This document shows, piece by piece, positions 1 to 10,391 of a stretch of DNA of 64,000 nt. Position numbers and translations under genes: made by a program. Position 1 is the first letter of the stretch. Every line of letters starts with the position of its first letter. This DNA is from Anthostomella pinea (Eukaryota > Ascomycota > Sordariomycetes > Xylariales > Xylariaceae). The notes under the pieces are model-generated. The model saw only the letters and a list, made by a program, of their open reading frames with translations. It did not search any database and had not been told where the DNA came from. The stretch lies in assembly GCA_963556695.1 (NCBI GenBank), contig CAUWAG010000012.1, forward strand, positions 992,001 through 1,056,000, in the 5' to 3' direction.

Positions 1-19
1 CACTGAGCGTCCACGTGGC

Positions 20-395
20 AATGGAGATCATGGGATTGGTTGGACAACAATCAAAGAAGATGAAACATGATCATGAGCAGGGAGTGGATCGTGAACAGAA
101 GCTGAATTACAGGTTGGGACTGAATTGTAAGCAGCACGTAAAAGGAGCTTGGCGTCCCAGCTTGGGGTTTCCTAGCTTCCAACATGTACGTAAATGAGTG
201 GTTATGAGTGATTCATAGCCAGCCTCGGTTTTATCCGCACGTATCACCCTCCAAAATTGCAGAAGCTCTTCCCACTGAGATCATAGCAGCGGCCTGCTCA
301 GCGAAGGCATACACGGATGCCGTGAAGGCACCCATCGCAATTGGGGTAACCGAGGCATCAGCTATGCATCAGCCACGCATCAGTCGTGCATCACC
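20..395 (+). repeat. Dispersed repeat A, copy 1
   Basis: This stretch matches 3300-3640, 28414-28625 and 29038-29210 in the same orientation and 59811-60180 in the opposite one. It holds the lead-in GTTGGACAACAATC, an array of the 18-bp minisatellite at about 70-140, then the block TTGGCGTCCCAGCTTGG and AAATGAGTGGTTATGAG. No terminal repeats or target duplications could be fixed by eye, so its class is unknown. Confidence 0.6.
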
Positions 396-539
396 ACCAC
401 CTCATAGTCGTTAACGCGGCCATTGGTCGACCTGTCTTCCTCGTGACTGCTTCAAAGAAGACATCGAAGGGGCTTTTTGTTGCGTGGTCAGTTGACCCAC
501 TTAGGCTGGCATATTGCCCACATCCACTGCAGCTGCGCA

Positions 540-612
540 CCACCTCCAGACCTTTAACAACAATAACACCAATACAGCAGATATGCAACCCTTTGGCCTT
601 CTTGCTGTAAAA
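540..612 (-). repeat. Repeat E insertion with GTT-type tail
   Basis: On the minus strand this reads GCAAGAAGGCCAAAGGG then GCTGTATTGGTGTTATTG. Related copies lie at 20270-20350 (plus, with a long GTT run) and 61765-61800 (plus). It sits directly after the first cysteine pair of the RING gene that runs from 1323 to 613, and so cuts that gene. A short tail of simple repeats is typical of non-LTR retroelements, but no parent element is seen here. Confidence 0.5.
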
Positions 613-1323
613 CGGTAGGCGAATCATCCGGCGCCCTGGCTCATGGCATATCGAACATTGACCAGCCACGGGCCCTTGCACGTCAGAACATTCTTGATCC
701 CGGCTATAATTAGGGTAGAGGTCAAGATGCATCTGCATGAGTTGGCAGAGGACGGGCAAAGAACTTGGTTTGGACTGCGAGGATACATAGCCAGCCACCT
801 TTACCAGGTCCTAATTCTCCCGAAAGAGTCACAGTTCTTTGAAGAGCCTTTTCTTTTCTGATCTGAGTTGTTTGATATGGATGTTGGCATACGCTAATCT
901 GCCTTCGAGGAGATCGACAGCTGAATCCAACCGGCGGTTGTCATGCTGGAGACTCTCGTTGCGACGTTGGAGCCTTTCGTTGTCATTCTGGAGACACTCG
1001 TTGGCACGCTGGAGTCTCTCGTTGTCTTGCGTATCGCGCTGGATATCTTGGGCAATAACATCCAGTTGTTTCTGAGCCTCATTAAAGGTCTGATTGACAT
1101 TGTCGCAGAACTGTGTGTATAGCCGAGACAAGAAAATAAGTTCTGTATGTGTATTGCCTTGTTTGTATGGGGTAGACACGAGATGGCTGAAGCATTGTGG
1201 CTGGAATGTGTGGCTGGATGATTGGGTAGCGTCGATAATCTGATGAGGTTCACCATGATTTCCCTGGCAGTGGATGGGGTTGCCGTGAACCATATTTGGC
1301 AAAGAATGGCAATCTAGAAACAT
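613..1323 (-). pseudogene. Coiled-coil RING-finger protein, broken (copy 1)
   Basis: The frame starts at the ATG at 1323 and reads through a long coiled coil (about residues 90-155, heptads such as DNERLQR) to the start of a RING finger, CSICHEPGRRM. Two in-frame stops interrupt it: TGA at 829-831 and TAG at 811-813, both explainable by C-to-T changes in CGA and CAG. The frame is then lost at about 612, where repeat E is inserted, so the second half of the zinc-binding domain is missing. A paralogue lies at 3882-4415. RING proteins usually act as E3 ubiquitin ligases and the coil would mediate self-association; that role is family knowledge, not shown here. The stops, the insertion and the missing zinc ligands make this copy a clear pseudogene. 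Confidence 0.65.
938..1021 (-). repeat. 21-bp tandem repeat encoding coiled-coil heptads
   Basis: Four 21-bp units (938-958, 959-979, 980-1000, 1001-1021) each begin TTG on the plus strand and end in TCG. On the coding strand each encodes one heptad of the type NERLQRR. The coil of this gene has therefore grown by minisatellite expansion in whole heptads. Confidence 0.8.
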
Positions 1324-1499
1324 ATACGGTAGCTGTTGTCATGACTTGCTTTATAAAAAAGGAGGCAGATAAAGAAAATCCTCCTGCAAGCTATGGGTCT
1401 AGAATGTAGGCTTGTGCTGCTGAGCGAGATGACCTGTAATATTGTGGCGACACATCCTAGGACTCGAGCAATCCAGGTTATCATGGTGGTGCTACACTC

Positions 1500-2655
1500 G
1501 CGCAGACCATGGCAGATCACGGACTGGATCTGATCTCCGAGCCAGATGACGACGGAAACGTACTGGATCTAGTCTTCTCAGATGTCCCTATGGCCGAAGC
1601 TTCGGTCAATGATGCACTCCAGTGCACCTCAGATCACGAGACATTGCGAATAGCCGTTCCAATTCAGGGAGACCTTGACCGGGTCCCCAAAGCCGATCGC
1701 CTGTTGATACCGGACGATAAACTACAGGAGCTGGCTGATAATGTCCAAAACAGGATCCACGAGCTCCCCCAGCTGGGTGCATCCCCTGGCCAAGTGGATG
1801 TCTTTACGCAGAGCTTGATCGACGTGATCCAAGGCTGCGTCAAAACAGTGGGCAAGAAGCCCCGACAGTCTAAGCCCACTGCTTGGTGGAATGACGAATG
1901 CAAAGCAGCAGTTAAGTCATACAGGGCCTTTTCCAAACAGGCCGCAAGCTAAGTAGGGCGGACTTTGGCTCGACGGGACTTTCGTCACGTGATTCGGAAA
2001 GCCAGGAAAGAGTACTAACAGACTCTGATCGATTCAGCGACCGAACCAAAGGACCTGTACAGAATCGTTTCCTGGCACAAGCTGTCGGCGGGACTGCGTT
2101 CCCTTCCGATAGTCATAGGAGGCCGAACGTTCGAGTCACAAGAGAGCAAGGCGAATGCACTACGTTTAGCCACGCTCGAGCGAAGTACCCCGGACAACGA
2201 TATCATTGACCCTTGGTCCGCTCAAATCGCACAACCCAATTCACACATCCCCCTCGAATACCACGTCGGACTAGAAGAGGCCGAAGGGTGCACTGTGGGG
2301 ACCAAGAGCAACTCCCCGGGAGTAGACGCCCTCACGGTACGGATTCTGAAAGCTTGCTGGCCAGTCATCGGGGAACATGTCAGAGCCCTTTTTTAGACCT
2401 GTCTACAGATTGGTCACCACCCTAAACCATCTAAAGTAGCTGAAGTGGTGATGATCCCAAAACCAGGTAAGAAAGACTATTCCAACCCCAGGGCCTACAG
2501 ACCAATATTGCTGCTGTCATGTCTAGGCAAAGGCCTAGAACGACTTATCACGAAAAGAATCGCCTGGTTTGTTATTGGACTCGGAATTCTAGCTCCACAA
2601 CATTTTGGAGCTCTACCGAAGCGCTCTGCCACCGACTTGGTAGCTGCATGTACAT
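1500..2655 (+). mobile_element. Tad-like LINE ORF2 fragment 1 (end of endonuclease to start of RT)
   Basis: Translation gives the C-terminal part of an apurinic-type endonuclease domain (LISEPDDDGNVLDLVF, then SDHETL), the linker motif AWWNDECKAA, and the start of a reverse transcriptase (MIPKPGKKDYSNPRAYRPI, then LSCLGKGLERL and FGALPKRSATDL). Stops occur at about 1950, 2017 and 2394. The reading is lost after about 2655, before the catalytic YxDD box. The matching C-terminal end of such an element lies at 4385-4654, with a RING gene between. It is a dead fragment of a fungal non-LTR retrotransposon of the Tad1 type. Confidence 0.85.
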
Positions 2656-2718
2656 ATTATTCCCCGGGGGGCTGGACAGAATATCGACTACCAACATCGT
2701 TGATCATGTCGCATGGCT

Positions 2719-2755
<37 letters not shown>
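2719..2755 (+). repeat. Uninterrupted run of 37 G
   Basis: Thirty-seven consecutive guanines lie just after the point where LINE fragment 1 stops matching. Runs of this length are prone to slippage and can form G-quadruplexes. The exact length is uncertain because such tracts are often miscounted in assembly. Confidence 0.9.
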
Positions 2756-2756
<1 letters not shown>

Positions 2757-3299
2757 CCCGTCCGTGGTGGAATGCAATAGCGCTAGTACATTGGCGATCA
2801 TGTCTGTTTATTCCTGGCTTGCCGTAAGCGAGGTGATACTGCACCTATCGTATGCCGAATTTACCCCCAAAGCCGACAAATATGGGGGCAGTTGGGAACT
2901 AATATCGGGCCGTTCCGTACGGTCGGGTCAGGACTTCCAATGTCTTTGGTCGGCAAGCCGAGATTCATCCACTGGTTGGTTGTATGAGCACCCTTCAACT
3001 CGCCTTGCTACGTGTGATTGATCCCATGTAGATCCTTCAGGCCATATGGTCCGAGGCTTATAATGGGCAGGATGCAGTCGAAGAGACTGTAAATGAGAAA
3101 ACGAGGCTTAGAGTATGAGCAAACTGGTTGTCGCATGGCGAGATCACCCCTTGGCGGCAAAGTGTTTGAATATAATACTCAAGATCTCGATATGGATGCC
3201 ACTAATAGTGACCATGAGCAGAAGGTACTAAAGGAAATACGGGCACTGCTGAAGACAGACACGGAAACCTCACAATTCTTGCGTCTGAAAGAAAGCGAG
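2756..3299. other. Unassigned spacer after the poly-G run
   Basis: No long frame or known family is seen. A short plus-strand frame (ATG at 3093, 75 aa) has no recognisable motif. Around 2951-3020 a reading with the segment LVGCMSTLQLALLRVID looks weakly coding but is too short to name. Confidence 0.3.
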
Positions 3300-3640
3300 A
3301 GGTGGCAATGGACCACGTGACTAGTTGGACAGCAGTTAAAGAAGATGAAACCGAATCATGAGTAGAACGTAGACTAATTTTGGCGTCACAGCTTGGTGTT
3401 TCCTAGTTTCCGACATGTTCGTAAATGAGTGGTTGCGAGCAACTCATTACCAGCCTTACTTTATCCCATGCATAATTCTTACACCGCGTTACTGCTTCCT
3501 GGCCAATGTTTCGTTGCCGCTTGATAGCATCGAAGACGCGCCATCGAACGAGGCATATCCCAGGCTCTTGAACTCATTTCATCCCTTGCCTAATTGCCAG
3601 TTGAGAGGCTGTGAGGGCGCCTTTAAAGTGGCTCATAGAC
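3300..3640 (+). repeat. Dispersed repeat A, copy 2
   Basis: It carries GTTGGACAGCAGTTAAAG, one unit of the 18-bp minisatellite (about 3352-3370), the TTGGCGTCACAGCTTGG block and the core GCATCGAAGACGCGCC at about 3527. The core recurs at about 27380, 47465, 42130, 59830 and 60195. Confidence 0.6.
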
Positions 3641-3881
3641 ACCAAAACGATATAGGATTATGTCAGACATATCACGCTGCAGTAGCTACAAAGGCTCTTG
3701 TTTATAATGGCTCGATAATTACACGCGTTCTATATTGAGGCTGTTTTAACGCACTACAACTATATATATCAAGAGCATTCCTTATTTAACTCTTGTTTAA
3801 AGTTGGGATACTAATTTTCCTACTATTTGAAGTCTTGTTTGCTTCCCGGCTGTCACGAAGCCGATACCTTCGGCAGCGACC

Positions 3882-4415
3882 ATGCAAAATTCTGGCGGTT
3901 ATTATTACCCGCAGCCATTACTTGACACATTGTTAGATACAATCCGTCGCCAGTGGCAAGACAAAGAAGCATAGATTAAGAGAACAGTCCATGTCAACTC
4001 TGCTCTCTCTGATCAATATCAGAATTTGCGACGAGAGAACCAGAACCTCAAACAGAATCTCCAGGATTTAAAAAGATATATCGCATATTCCGGCATCCAC
4101 ATCGCAACACCAACGATCGAATCGAATATACCACCACCCAGGGACTGTTCTGGTTTGGTCAACAAAGATTTGCATACAGAAGAAATTGCATGTGCGATTT
4201 GCCATGATCCCGTGCGGTTGGTTATCCAGCTTCCTTGCGATCCTCATTCCAACGCACCTTTCGGCACCCTCTGCCTTAGAACATGGCTTTTATCCCAGAA
4301 AAGTACATGTCCAATGTGCCGGGTTGAGATCCCTGAGGCTTGGGTCCAGAAATTCTTGGCATCATTTACCATGACTCTATCCTTCCACGAGAAGGATCCC
4401 CACGTGTCTGGTTAG
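3882..4415 (+). pseudogene. Coiled-coil RING-finger protein, one stop (copy 2)
   Basis: The ATG at 3882 opens a frame of 177 codons interrupted only by TAG at 3972-3974 (CAG to TAG fits). The N-terminal 30 residues start MQNSGGYYYPQPLL; a short coiled coil (RRENQNLKQNLQDL) follows, then a C3HC4-type RING at about residues 104-146, with CAICHDP, PCDPHSNAPFGTLC and STCPMCR. All zinc ligands can be placed, unlike in copy 1. The natural C-terminus is probably lost: after about 4370 the frame runs into LINE sequence. If readthrough or an alternative start at 4026 were used, an intact RING would still be made. E3 ligase activity is inference from the family. Confidence 0.6.
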
Positions 4416-4864
4416 GTCATTATGAACATGGTACGCATGAACGCTTTGGGCACACAGACTCGAATGATCACTGCAACTGTGGTGAAAAGAAAACACCACA
4501 ACACATTTTCTTTTGTAAGAGGCTGGGGAAAAATCGGCTACTGCCTAGGCATTCGCCTAGGGCAGCTTGTTTACAATACTTAGGGAAGAGGAGCACAGAA
4601 TGGGCAAAATTCGTGGAGAAGAGCAAGTTCTTTTCAACAATCTGCCCCCGATAGATAGCCTTCCTTAAAGGACCAGATGGATGACCCCAAGGTCATACCG
4701 CCGCAACAACGGGGATGGGCCCGTGAGCGGGACTGACTGTACTTATTATCTTGAGACCTCCACAACCCTGCGATGCAGAGGCTCTGGGAGGCGTGGTTTG
4801 CACTACTGAGGAGCTACCCCCCACATTAAAAACAAAACAAACAAACAAACAAACAAACAAACAA
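4385..4864 (+). mobile_element. LINE 3' end with AAAC tail
   Basis: The plus strand encodes the C-terminal cysteine motif of Tad-like ORF2 (THERFGH, CNCGEKKTPQHIFFC, STICPR stop at 4652-4654). A 3' untranslated region of about 170 bp follows and ends in the tail (CAAA)n at about 4830-4864. The same 3' region appears at 57285-57780 (plus), 43075-43140 and 43482-43605 (minus), so this is the family's true 3' terminus. Confidence 0.85.
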
Positions 4865-4939
4865 TGAACATGGTACGATGCTCTGGTCCCTTAACATCTC
4901 TAAATCATCAAGCTAGGTATGTGCTGAATCGATCGTATT

Positions 4940-5225
4940 TGCAATTGCTAACCTAACCAATCGATAGAGTTCAAAGATATTCGGGAGGCATAGAAGGCGT
5001 GCAAGAAGGAGGAAGATCAGCAGCGAGAAGCCGCAGAGGAAGCAGGCTGGCAGCGTCATGCCCAAGCCGTGGCATCTGCCCGTACCCAGGTTCAGAACGG
5101 GGGACCTGACGGAGGCGACGCCGGGCAACTGCTGTCATCGTACGGGGCAAGCCGTCAAGTACGGGGCCGCTTATTGGGTACCAGGCCGCTACTTACCCAT
5201 CAACACCATCTGCGGCTGTCCCCTT
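4940..5225 (+). pseudogene. Charged helical coding relic
   Basis: A plus-strand frame reads KACKKEEDQQREAAEEAG then QRHAQAVASARTQVQ, a charged helical segment like the C-terminal tails of some fungal transposases. A CTAACC-type branch site and AG lie just upstream (about 4950-4970), so it could be an exon remnant. The product is not recognised. Confidence 0.3.
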
Positions 5226-6695
5226 TACCACCCTTTAACTGTAACGATAATCTAGTGTCTGCTGAACAGACTAGAAGAGCTAAAGGACACGACAGAAAAC
5301 CGTCCGCGGGTGATGACTTACGTGAGAAAGGGACGCAAGCTCAAGGCCCAACAACGCCGGCCCATAGCCTCAAGGGACGCAATATGGGTTGATGTAAACG
5401 GGTATTCGTTTCTTAACATCTACAGGGAACCGTGCACCGATCAGATGATCGATTACCTTATTAGCTTATAGCCGTCGCCTAACCTGTTCATAGGGGGCGC
5501 TGACGTGGCGTCGTGGCTTACTGATAGCAGGATGTACTTTACTGGCATCCCAGGCCAAGCTACACACCGTGCTTGGCATGTTTTAGACATGGCATTTACT
5601 AACGTACCTTACGTTAAGACCGAAGTTTGCGAAGAACTCGCCTTAGAGTCAAATCACAGCACCTTGTTAATAACGATACCGGGCAGAGGCAACGAGGCCT
5701 TAGAACAATTCTAATACAAGGTTAGCGAGGACGACCTACCACGTTTTTCAGCGCTTGTGGCTACCGGCATGGCATCGATGCGAGACACAAGGGAGGTACG
5801 GTCTAAAGCAAGCCTGGACGAGTATACGACCAAGCTCACGGATGTGATACAGTTAGCACTCATAGCAGTAGGCAAGCCAGCTTCTAATAAGGGGCACACA
5901 GCCCCCTGGTGGACCGAAGAGTGTACAGATGCCCACGATATTTACAGGGCGTTTGAAGTCAACAGGCCTCCGGGGCTGCAAGAGTACACGGAATAATACC
6001 GCTATTTTCTCGCAGTGGTTCGCAAGGCCAAACGGGAATACTGGAAGAAGACCATCAACTCGGCTAATACCGACAAGGCCTTATATAAGATCATCGCCTG
6101 GCACAGGCTAGGCCCACAGCTAAAGTCCCCGCCGATTAAGATCGGTGATCGAGTCATAGAATCCACAAAGGAAAAGGCAGAAGTGTTACGGAAAGAGATA
6201 CTAGGCCGCTTTTCAAACGCAGATGACCTAGATTACGAACCGTTAGAGGGCTGGTAACAGTCGGAAGCAAAGCTCTACTGGGAGACCTCGGCTACGATAA
6301 AGGAAGTTAAGCAGTATACGATAGGGGTATCCAGCACGTCCCCTGGCGTGGACGGCATCACGGTGCGCCTGCTCAAGGCGTGCTGGGGGCATATCAAGAA
6401 TGCCGTACACGGGGTCTTTAAGAAATGCCTCCAGCTGCGACACTATCCTACAGTCTGGCGTGATGCTGATGTATCAATGATCCCTAAGGTAGGGAAGAAA
6501 GACCGCTCTTCAGTGCGGTCTTGAAGACCAATTGCGTTGCTCTCCTGTCTAGGCAAGGGCCTGGAGCGGCTGTTAGCCAAGAGGATGGCTTGGACAGCAC
6601 TTTCACAAAGGGTGCTCAGCCCACAGCATGGCGGTGCTCTTCCGAAAAGGGCGTGCATGGACCTGGTGACCTCCTTCACCCATGACGTGGAAGCA
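5226..6695 (+). mobile_element. Tad-like LINE ORF2 fragment 2 (endonuclease to RT start)
   Basis: Reading down the plus strand gives endonuclease segments (TYVRKGRKLKAQQRRP, DVNGYSFLNIYREP, HRAWHVLDMAF), the linker motif APWWTEECTDAH, and the RT start (SSTSPGVDGITVRLLKACW, MIPKVGKKDRSS, LLSCLGKGLERL, GGALPKRACMDLVTSFTHD). Stops at about 5469, 5712, 5994, 6255 and 6522 and a deletion inside the endonuclease show it is dead. It diverges from fragment 1 at many codons, so it is a separate older insertion. It ends abruptly at about 6695 against a minus-strand copia piece. Confidence 0.85.
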
Positions 6696-7250
6696 TTGAA
6701 CGACGAGTCTGCTCTTCTCGTAAGGGCGGTCATTGACGCCTTTAATAGTGCGGACGAGACGAGAGTTAAAAAGTCGGGTATTGCCGTGAATTTCACTGTC
6801 GAATAGAATGGGGACAAGTACTTCATCGGCGGATAGAGACTCAATCTCAAAGACATCGGATTGCTCGAAGGGTGCTCCGGGGGCTGTGATCCTGCCTTCA
6901 GTGCGCAATTTCAAGGCGAGGGCGTGGTCAGCACGTTCCTTATGAGAGAGGAAGATGGCATAGACGTCTTGCTGAACGGGGAAACCAGCGAAATTTCCTT
7001 CTTCTGTATCCACGGTGGCTAGGTGCACCACATGTACCTTCTTTGGTCGGCCGCGAGGTCGCTTTGGGGCTTGGACGGGTGTAGGGAGCTTCGGAGGGCG
7101 GCCGCGACGACGGGGGAGTGTCGGTTCTGGATATTCGAACGGAACGGGTGTATCGTGGTCGTCGAGCTTGTCAGTATCGAGAATCGCGTCAGGGCGACAT
7201 CCGGAGTTCGCTCGTCGTTGCTCATTCATTCGTTGTCAAAGACGTCACGA
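6696..7250 (-). mobile_element. Copia Pol fragment (linker before RT)
   Basis: The minus-strand frame from 7229 contains two AT-hook-like RGRP motifs, then the copia segment DVFEIESLSADEVLVPI, SRLVRTIKGVND and YEKSRLVVQ. These precede the reverse transcriptase core in Ty1/copia polyproteins. The catalytic box is absent because the LINE fragment abuts it. It belongs to a different copia family from the element at 50-56 kb. Confidence 0.75.
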
Positions 7251-7467
7251 AAGGCAGGTTGAAAGCGGCCGAGAATGATTGGTTGAAAGAGAACCCGTCA
7301 CTACCAGGGAGTGTTTTTATGTAGGACACCTAAGCTATTTCTAGCTGCGATTGCTACCAGCCATCCTTAGCCGCCTTTAAAATTTCCTTACATTCACGTA
7401 ATAGCGCAAATAACCTACCCTGACCTGAAACTGTGGATCTCAGGACATCCGCATCCATAGGTCCCTC

Positions 7468-7645
7468 TGGCTAATATTTTCCCGGGGTGGGCGACTGATC
7501 TCGCTTTAGGGCATGAGGGGACTGTTCCAGGCAGCTAAGCCTGATGTTTGGACGAGAATGCTGTACATCCAATCATTTCGGTTGTCAAAAGATATCTGTA
7601 CACTTACACATACCCGCTGCTGTTGATTGGATCTCGGGCTTCAAC
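7468..7645 (+). repeat. Repeat G, copy 1
   Basis: About 180 bp here match 14570-14755 in the same orientation (shared words GTTCCAGGCAGCTAAG and GCTGTACATCCAATCATT). The second copy begins directly behind the stop codon of the FHA kinase. The flanks 7251-7467 and 7646-8004 hold nothing else recognised. Confidence 0.7.
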
Positions 7646-8004
7646 CCGTGTGTGTAGTGACCGGACGACCAGCGGGAAAGTCTCCCATTCCGAGGCAGTG
7701 AGTCACAGTGGGTAGAATGATGCAAGCCTGTGATGTGCGAGAAGTCGGCAGTGCACGGTGGGTCCATGGTCCGTACCACCATCGTCCTCGCCAGCGCCCT
7801 TTCAGGCAGCGTTATGTGCAGGGGAACGTAATCGCTACTGGTAGCATATATCTTCTCGGGGCATTCCTATTTTTTTAAGTCAGAAAATTCAAACAGAAAC
7901 ACCGAGAGCAGTTATCATAGCTTGGCCACCGAAACTTGCTAGGTCTGCCACTCTACCGTGTCGTGAAAACTCATACTGATATTTTACAGCTCAGCCGAAG
8001 CAAA

Positions 8005-8808
8005 ATGTCAGGCGGGGTAGACAAGGTCGATTCGGATCCAGAAGGTCCGCGAAATATAGGCAAATGGGTTCGGAACGGATGTACTGCTTTCGGGCTGGTC
8101 GAATGGACAACAGCGGCGCCAGCGGCCTTGAACAAATATCTAGCAACCGTCACAGAAAGGATATCCACCGAAGCAAACCGACCAGAAGAGGCTCATACCT
8201 TAAAGATTGAGGCCCTATTTTACGATGAAACACGGACCGCCCTGATCTATCAGTGCTCTCAGAAGCCTACGGACCTCCGTGAAGTCCTCTTACACGTCCC
8301 AAAGCCCTCTGTGGACGACAGGCGTGCTCTGGGTAGAATTATCGCGACACAGGTCCGATCCCTCTATGTCCACTTTCAGATTCACCATACAGCCTTGCGG
8401 ACCGAAAGTTTCGTCTTCTTTGGGGACCCCAACAAGCTAGATCTTACCAAACCATATGTCCTCGATTGGGCGCGACAAGCGGCCCCAGACATGTACCAAC
8501 ACCCTGCATACCAAGCAGACGAACCTCTCTGGCCCTACCAAGTCTGGTCTTTGATGATGGTGTTGTCTGAGATTGCCGAGTGGCGGCCGCTCGACGGAGC
8601 ATTCCAGGATGAAGCTGGGTTGCGGAGCAGAAAGCTAGCTAGGAAGCAGCTGGTGACAAGTCCGGATTGGAAGGGTGCCACGACCGCCGAGATTTTCAAG
8701 TACGGCTTCGGACTTCTCGAGAAGGATCGAAAAACGCTCCAGCAGTACAGCAGGTGGGACGTCAAATGCTTCTACGATAAACTGTGCGAGCTTTTAGCGC
8801 TGCCATAA
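8005..8808 (+). CDS. Pseudokinase-like protein, intact but possibly 5'-truncated
   Basis: The ATG at 8005 opens an uninterrupted 267-residue frame. It resembles the C-terminal kinase-like half of fungal proteins that often carry an N-terminal HeLo or similar signalling domain. The positions of kinase motifs can be traced but key residues are lost: HHTALRTESF stands where HRDLKPEN is expected and VLDWAR where DFG is expected, so catalysis is unlikely. Upstream, GTCTGC at about 7942, ATACTGAT and TTTACAG ending at 7989 could form a 48-nt intron, and the frame stays open from 7990, so a lost or unrecognised 5' exon is possible. Codon use is regular and there are no stops, in contrast with its neighbours. 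Exact family membership is inferred from motif layout only. Confidence 0.6.
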   Translation: MSGGVDKVDSDPEGPRNIGKWVRNGCTAFGLVEWTTAAPAALNKYLATVTERISTEANRPEEAHTLKIEALFYDETRTALIYQCSQKPTDLREVLLHVPKPSVDDRRALGRIIATQVRSLYVHFQIHHTALRTESFVFFGDPNKLDLTKPYVLDWARQAAPDMYQHPAYQADEPLWPYQVWSLMMVLSEIAEWRPLDGAFQDEAGLRSRKLARKQLVTSPDWKGATTAEIFKYGFGLLEKDRKTLQQYSRWDVKCFYDKLCELLALP

Positions 8809-8870
8809 GGTCGATAGTGTTGCTACGACTTCCAGTAAAGTGGAGCCATTATGACTATATGCAGCTCCAT

Positions 8871-8942
8871 ATCATGAGCAGAAAATGGACCATGGGCAGG
8901 AACTGGATCATGGCCGGGAATTGTATCATTAGTAAGAACTGT
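8871..8942 (+). repeat. 18-bp minisatellite, 4 units
   Basis: Four perfect-length units follow one another at 8871, 8889, 8907 and 8925. The approximate unit is ATCATGGGCAGGAACTGG. It starts 62 bp downstream of the pseudokinase stop. Confidence 0.85.
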
Positions 8943-8988
8943 AAATTTGTCGGCAACGTGCTGTGAATGGCCAACTCTTCGAACAAAT

Positions 8989-9430
8989 TGTTGAATGGCA
9001 CGTAAGCCACAGTGAGTGTTAGGAGGTAGCAGTGCCCTGTAACAAGTGGTCACACCCCTGTAGCGAGGGCCATTAGGACATGCAGCGTGTCTTTGAAGAG
9101 GCTGGCGAGGAAACGCCCAACGACGGTCTACCCTTGCCGTGTGGCAGTGCCTATAAGAGACGGTGCGAGACGCCCACCTTGCAAACGTTGTCGTCAGTGA
9201 GTGTACCACCTGGACGGTGACGCCTTGAACGAGTGGCACGGTATCTGGCCCAAGAATTACTTTCCAGATGCGCGAGACAAGCACTCAACGGGCGGCTATG
9301 TCGTATTATAATGTGCCAGGGCTCGCTGGGACCGCAATATCGTAAATGCGGAAATGCGTGGCATATAAGATATCCACCTGGAGAGTACAGTCTTCTTCTC
9401 CTTTTCCTCACCTTCGACACTTCTTGTATG
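8989..9430 (+). repeat. LTR-like repeat C, copy 1
   Basis: The sequence from TGTTGAATGG to about 9080 matches 41514-41632 (shared GTAAGCCACAG, CAGTGCCCTGTAACA, GGTCACACCCCT). It begins with TG and has a TATA-like CTATAAGAGAC at 9149, both LTR traits. The 3' end could not be fixed. Confidence 0.45.
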
Positions 9431-9456
9431 ACCATCCGTGCACATTTGCAAGGCCT

Positions 9457-10267
9457 ATGATGGCTTTACCTCCAACATGGACGCATAAAAACCTCACACC
9501 ATGTCACAACGAGGTTACCTATCTCTATACCAAGCGCCGATGCATTGACCTGACAGGCGATGATTAATACTGCTGTCAATTATGCGGTGTAATAACAGAC
9601 CAAGGCTTCATTCTGGAATCCTGCGGTTGCGTATGTCCTCTTCTTCCCGGCAGGCGCATGTCGTTAACTTTATAAGCTTTATTGCAGCAATTGTTCTGAT
9701 AATTACTAATAACTATCGCACGCAAAGTCCTTGGAAGTTGTGCAATACCTTGGTCCGAGGACTTGCGTTTCTGCATTCATCTACAACATGTACAATACGG
9801 ACCCCAGGGCATATTTCGAGTGTTTGGGGTCGGAACCAACTGCGCTACCGGTATTTACTATCTCAGATCTTCTGAATGGCGGATAAATCCTTGCGGTACG
9901 TTATGTGGTGTCCGCTTCTCTAAGGCAAGCTAACGTCCATAGGACATATGCTCTGTCCAGAATGCGCGGCGAGATGCAATGAGATATATGGACTGTGTCG
10001 GCGCCGCTGGTGCGACAGAAAGACAGAGAGACTGAGAGGCTTTGCCCGTGCGGCCTCACAAACTGCAGATATCGGTATGATGGCAAGAAGGGATGCTCAC
10101 GAGTGTGGAGGTCGGGTAACTTGCTTCCAAAAACAAAGGTACGGCCGGACACTTGGATTAAGATATACTCATATAATGGCAATATCATCAGCACAGAAAT
10201 AGGGGTCAATGACCATTCGTTGAAGCTTTTGCCTCATAGCGCAACGGGTGCCTTATACGTGCCGTGA
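9457..10267 (+). pseudogene. Cysteine-rich gene relic with SIM and RING-like motifs
   Basis: A frame from ATG 9457 ends in CIDLTGDD and a TAA. The hydrophobic-acidic IDLTGDD resembles a SUMO-interaction motif. Directly after the stop the same frame gives CCQLCG and ESCGC, then possible intron signals (GTATGTCC near 9620, GTTAAC, TTGCAG near 9680). Further down VFGVGTNCATG runs into SSEWRINPC, a good intron (GTACGT at about 9897, GCTAAC, CATAG at about 9943), and on to GHMLCPECAARCNE, which has the CGHxxCxxC spacing of a RING finger. The exon joins cannot all be proved and at least one stop is present. A SUMO-targeted ubiquitin ligase-like origin is a guess. Confidence 0.35.
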
Positions 10268-10391
10268 GACCAGCTAGCTGGGCAGCTGTGTGTATTTGTA
10301 TGGAAACGGTGCTGCTCGAATGACTCAGCTGTGATACTGCATTCATAGCGTCCTTATCTTATGCTATACTCTGCTTTGTTTTGGTGTTCAT

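Noticed and set aside
2445..3021. Frames running through the G tract with poly-Gly
   Set aside because: Open in all three frames only because GGG has no stop; no evidence of coding across the tract.
7936..8004. Start of the pseudokinase at the TTG at 7936
   Set aside because: The codon is not ATG and the segment contains good branch-site and acceptor signals, so 8005 is the better start.
8871..8942. 18-bp array as a CRISPR array
   Set aside because: Units are directly adjacent with no unique spacers, so it is a minisatellite.
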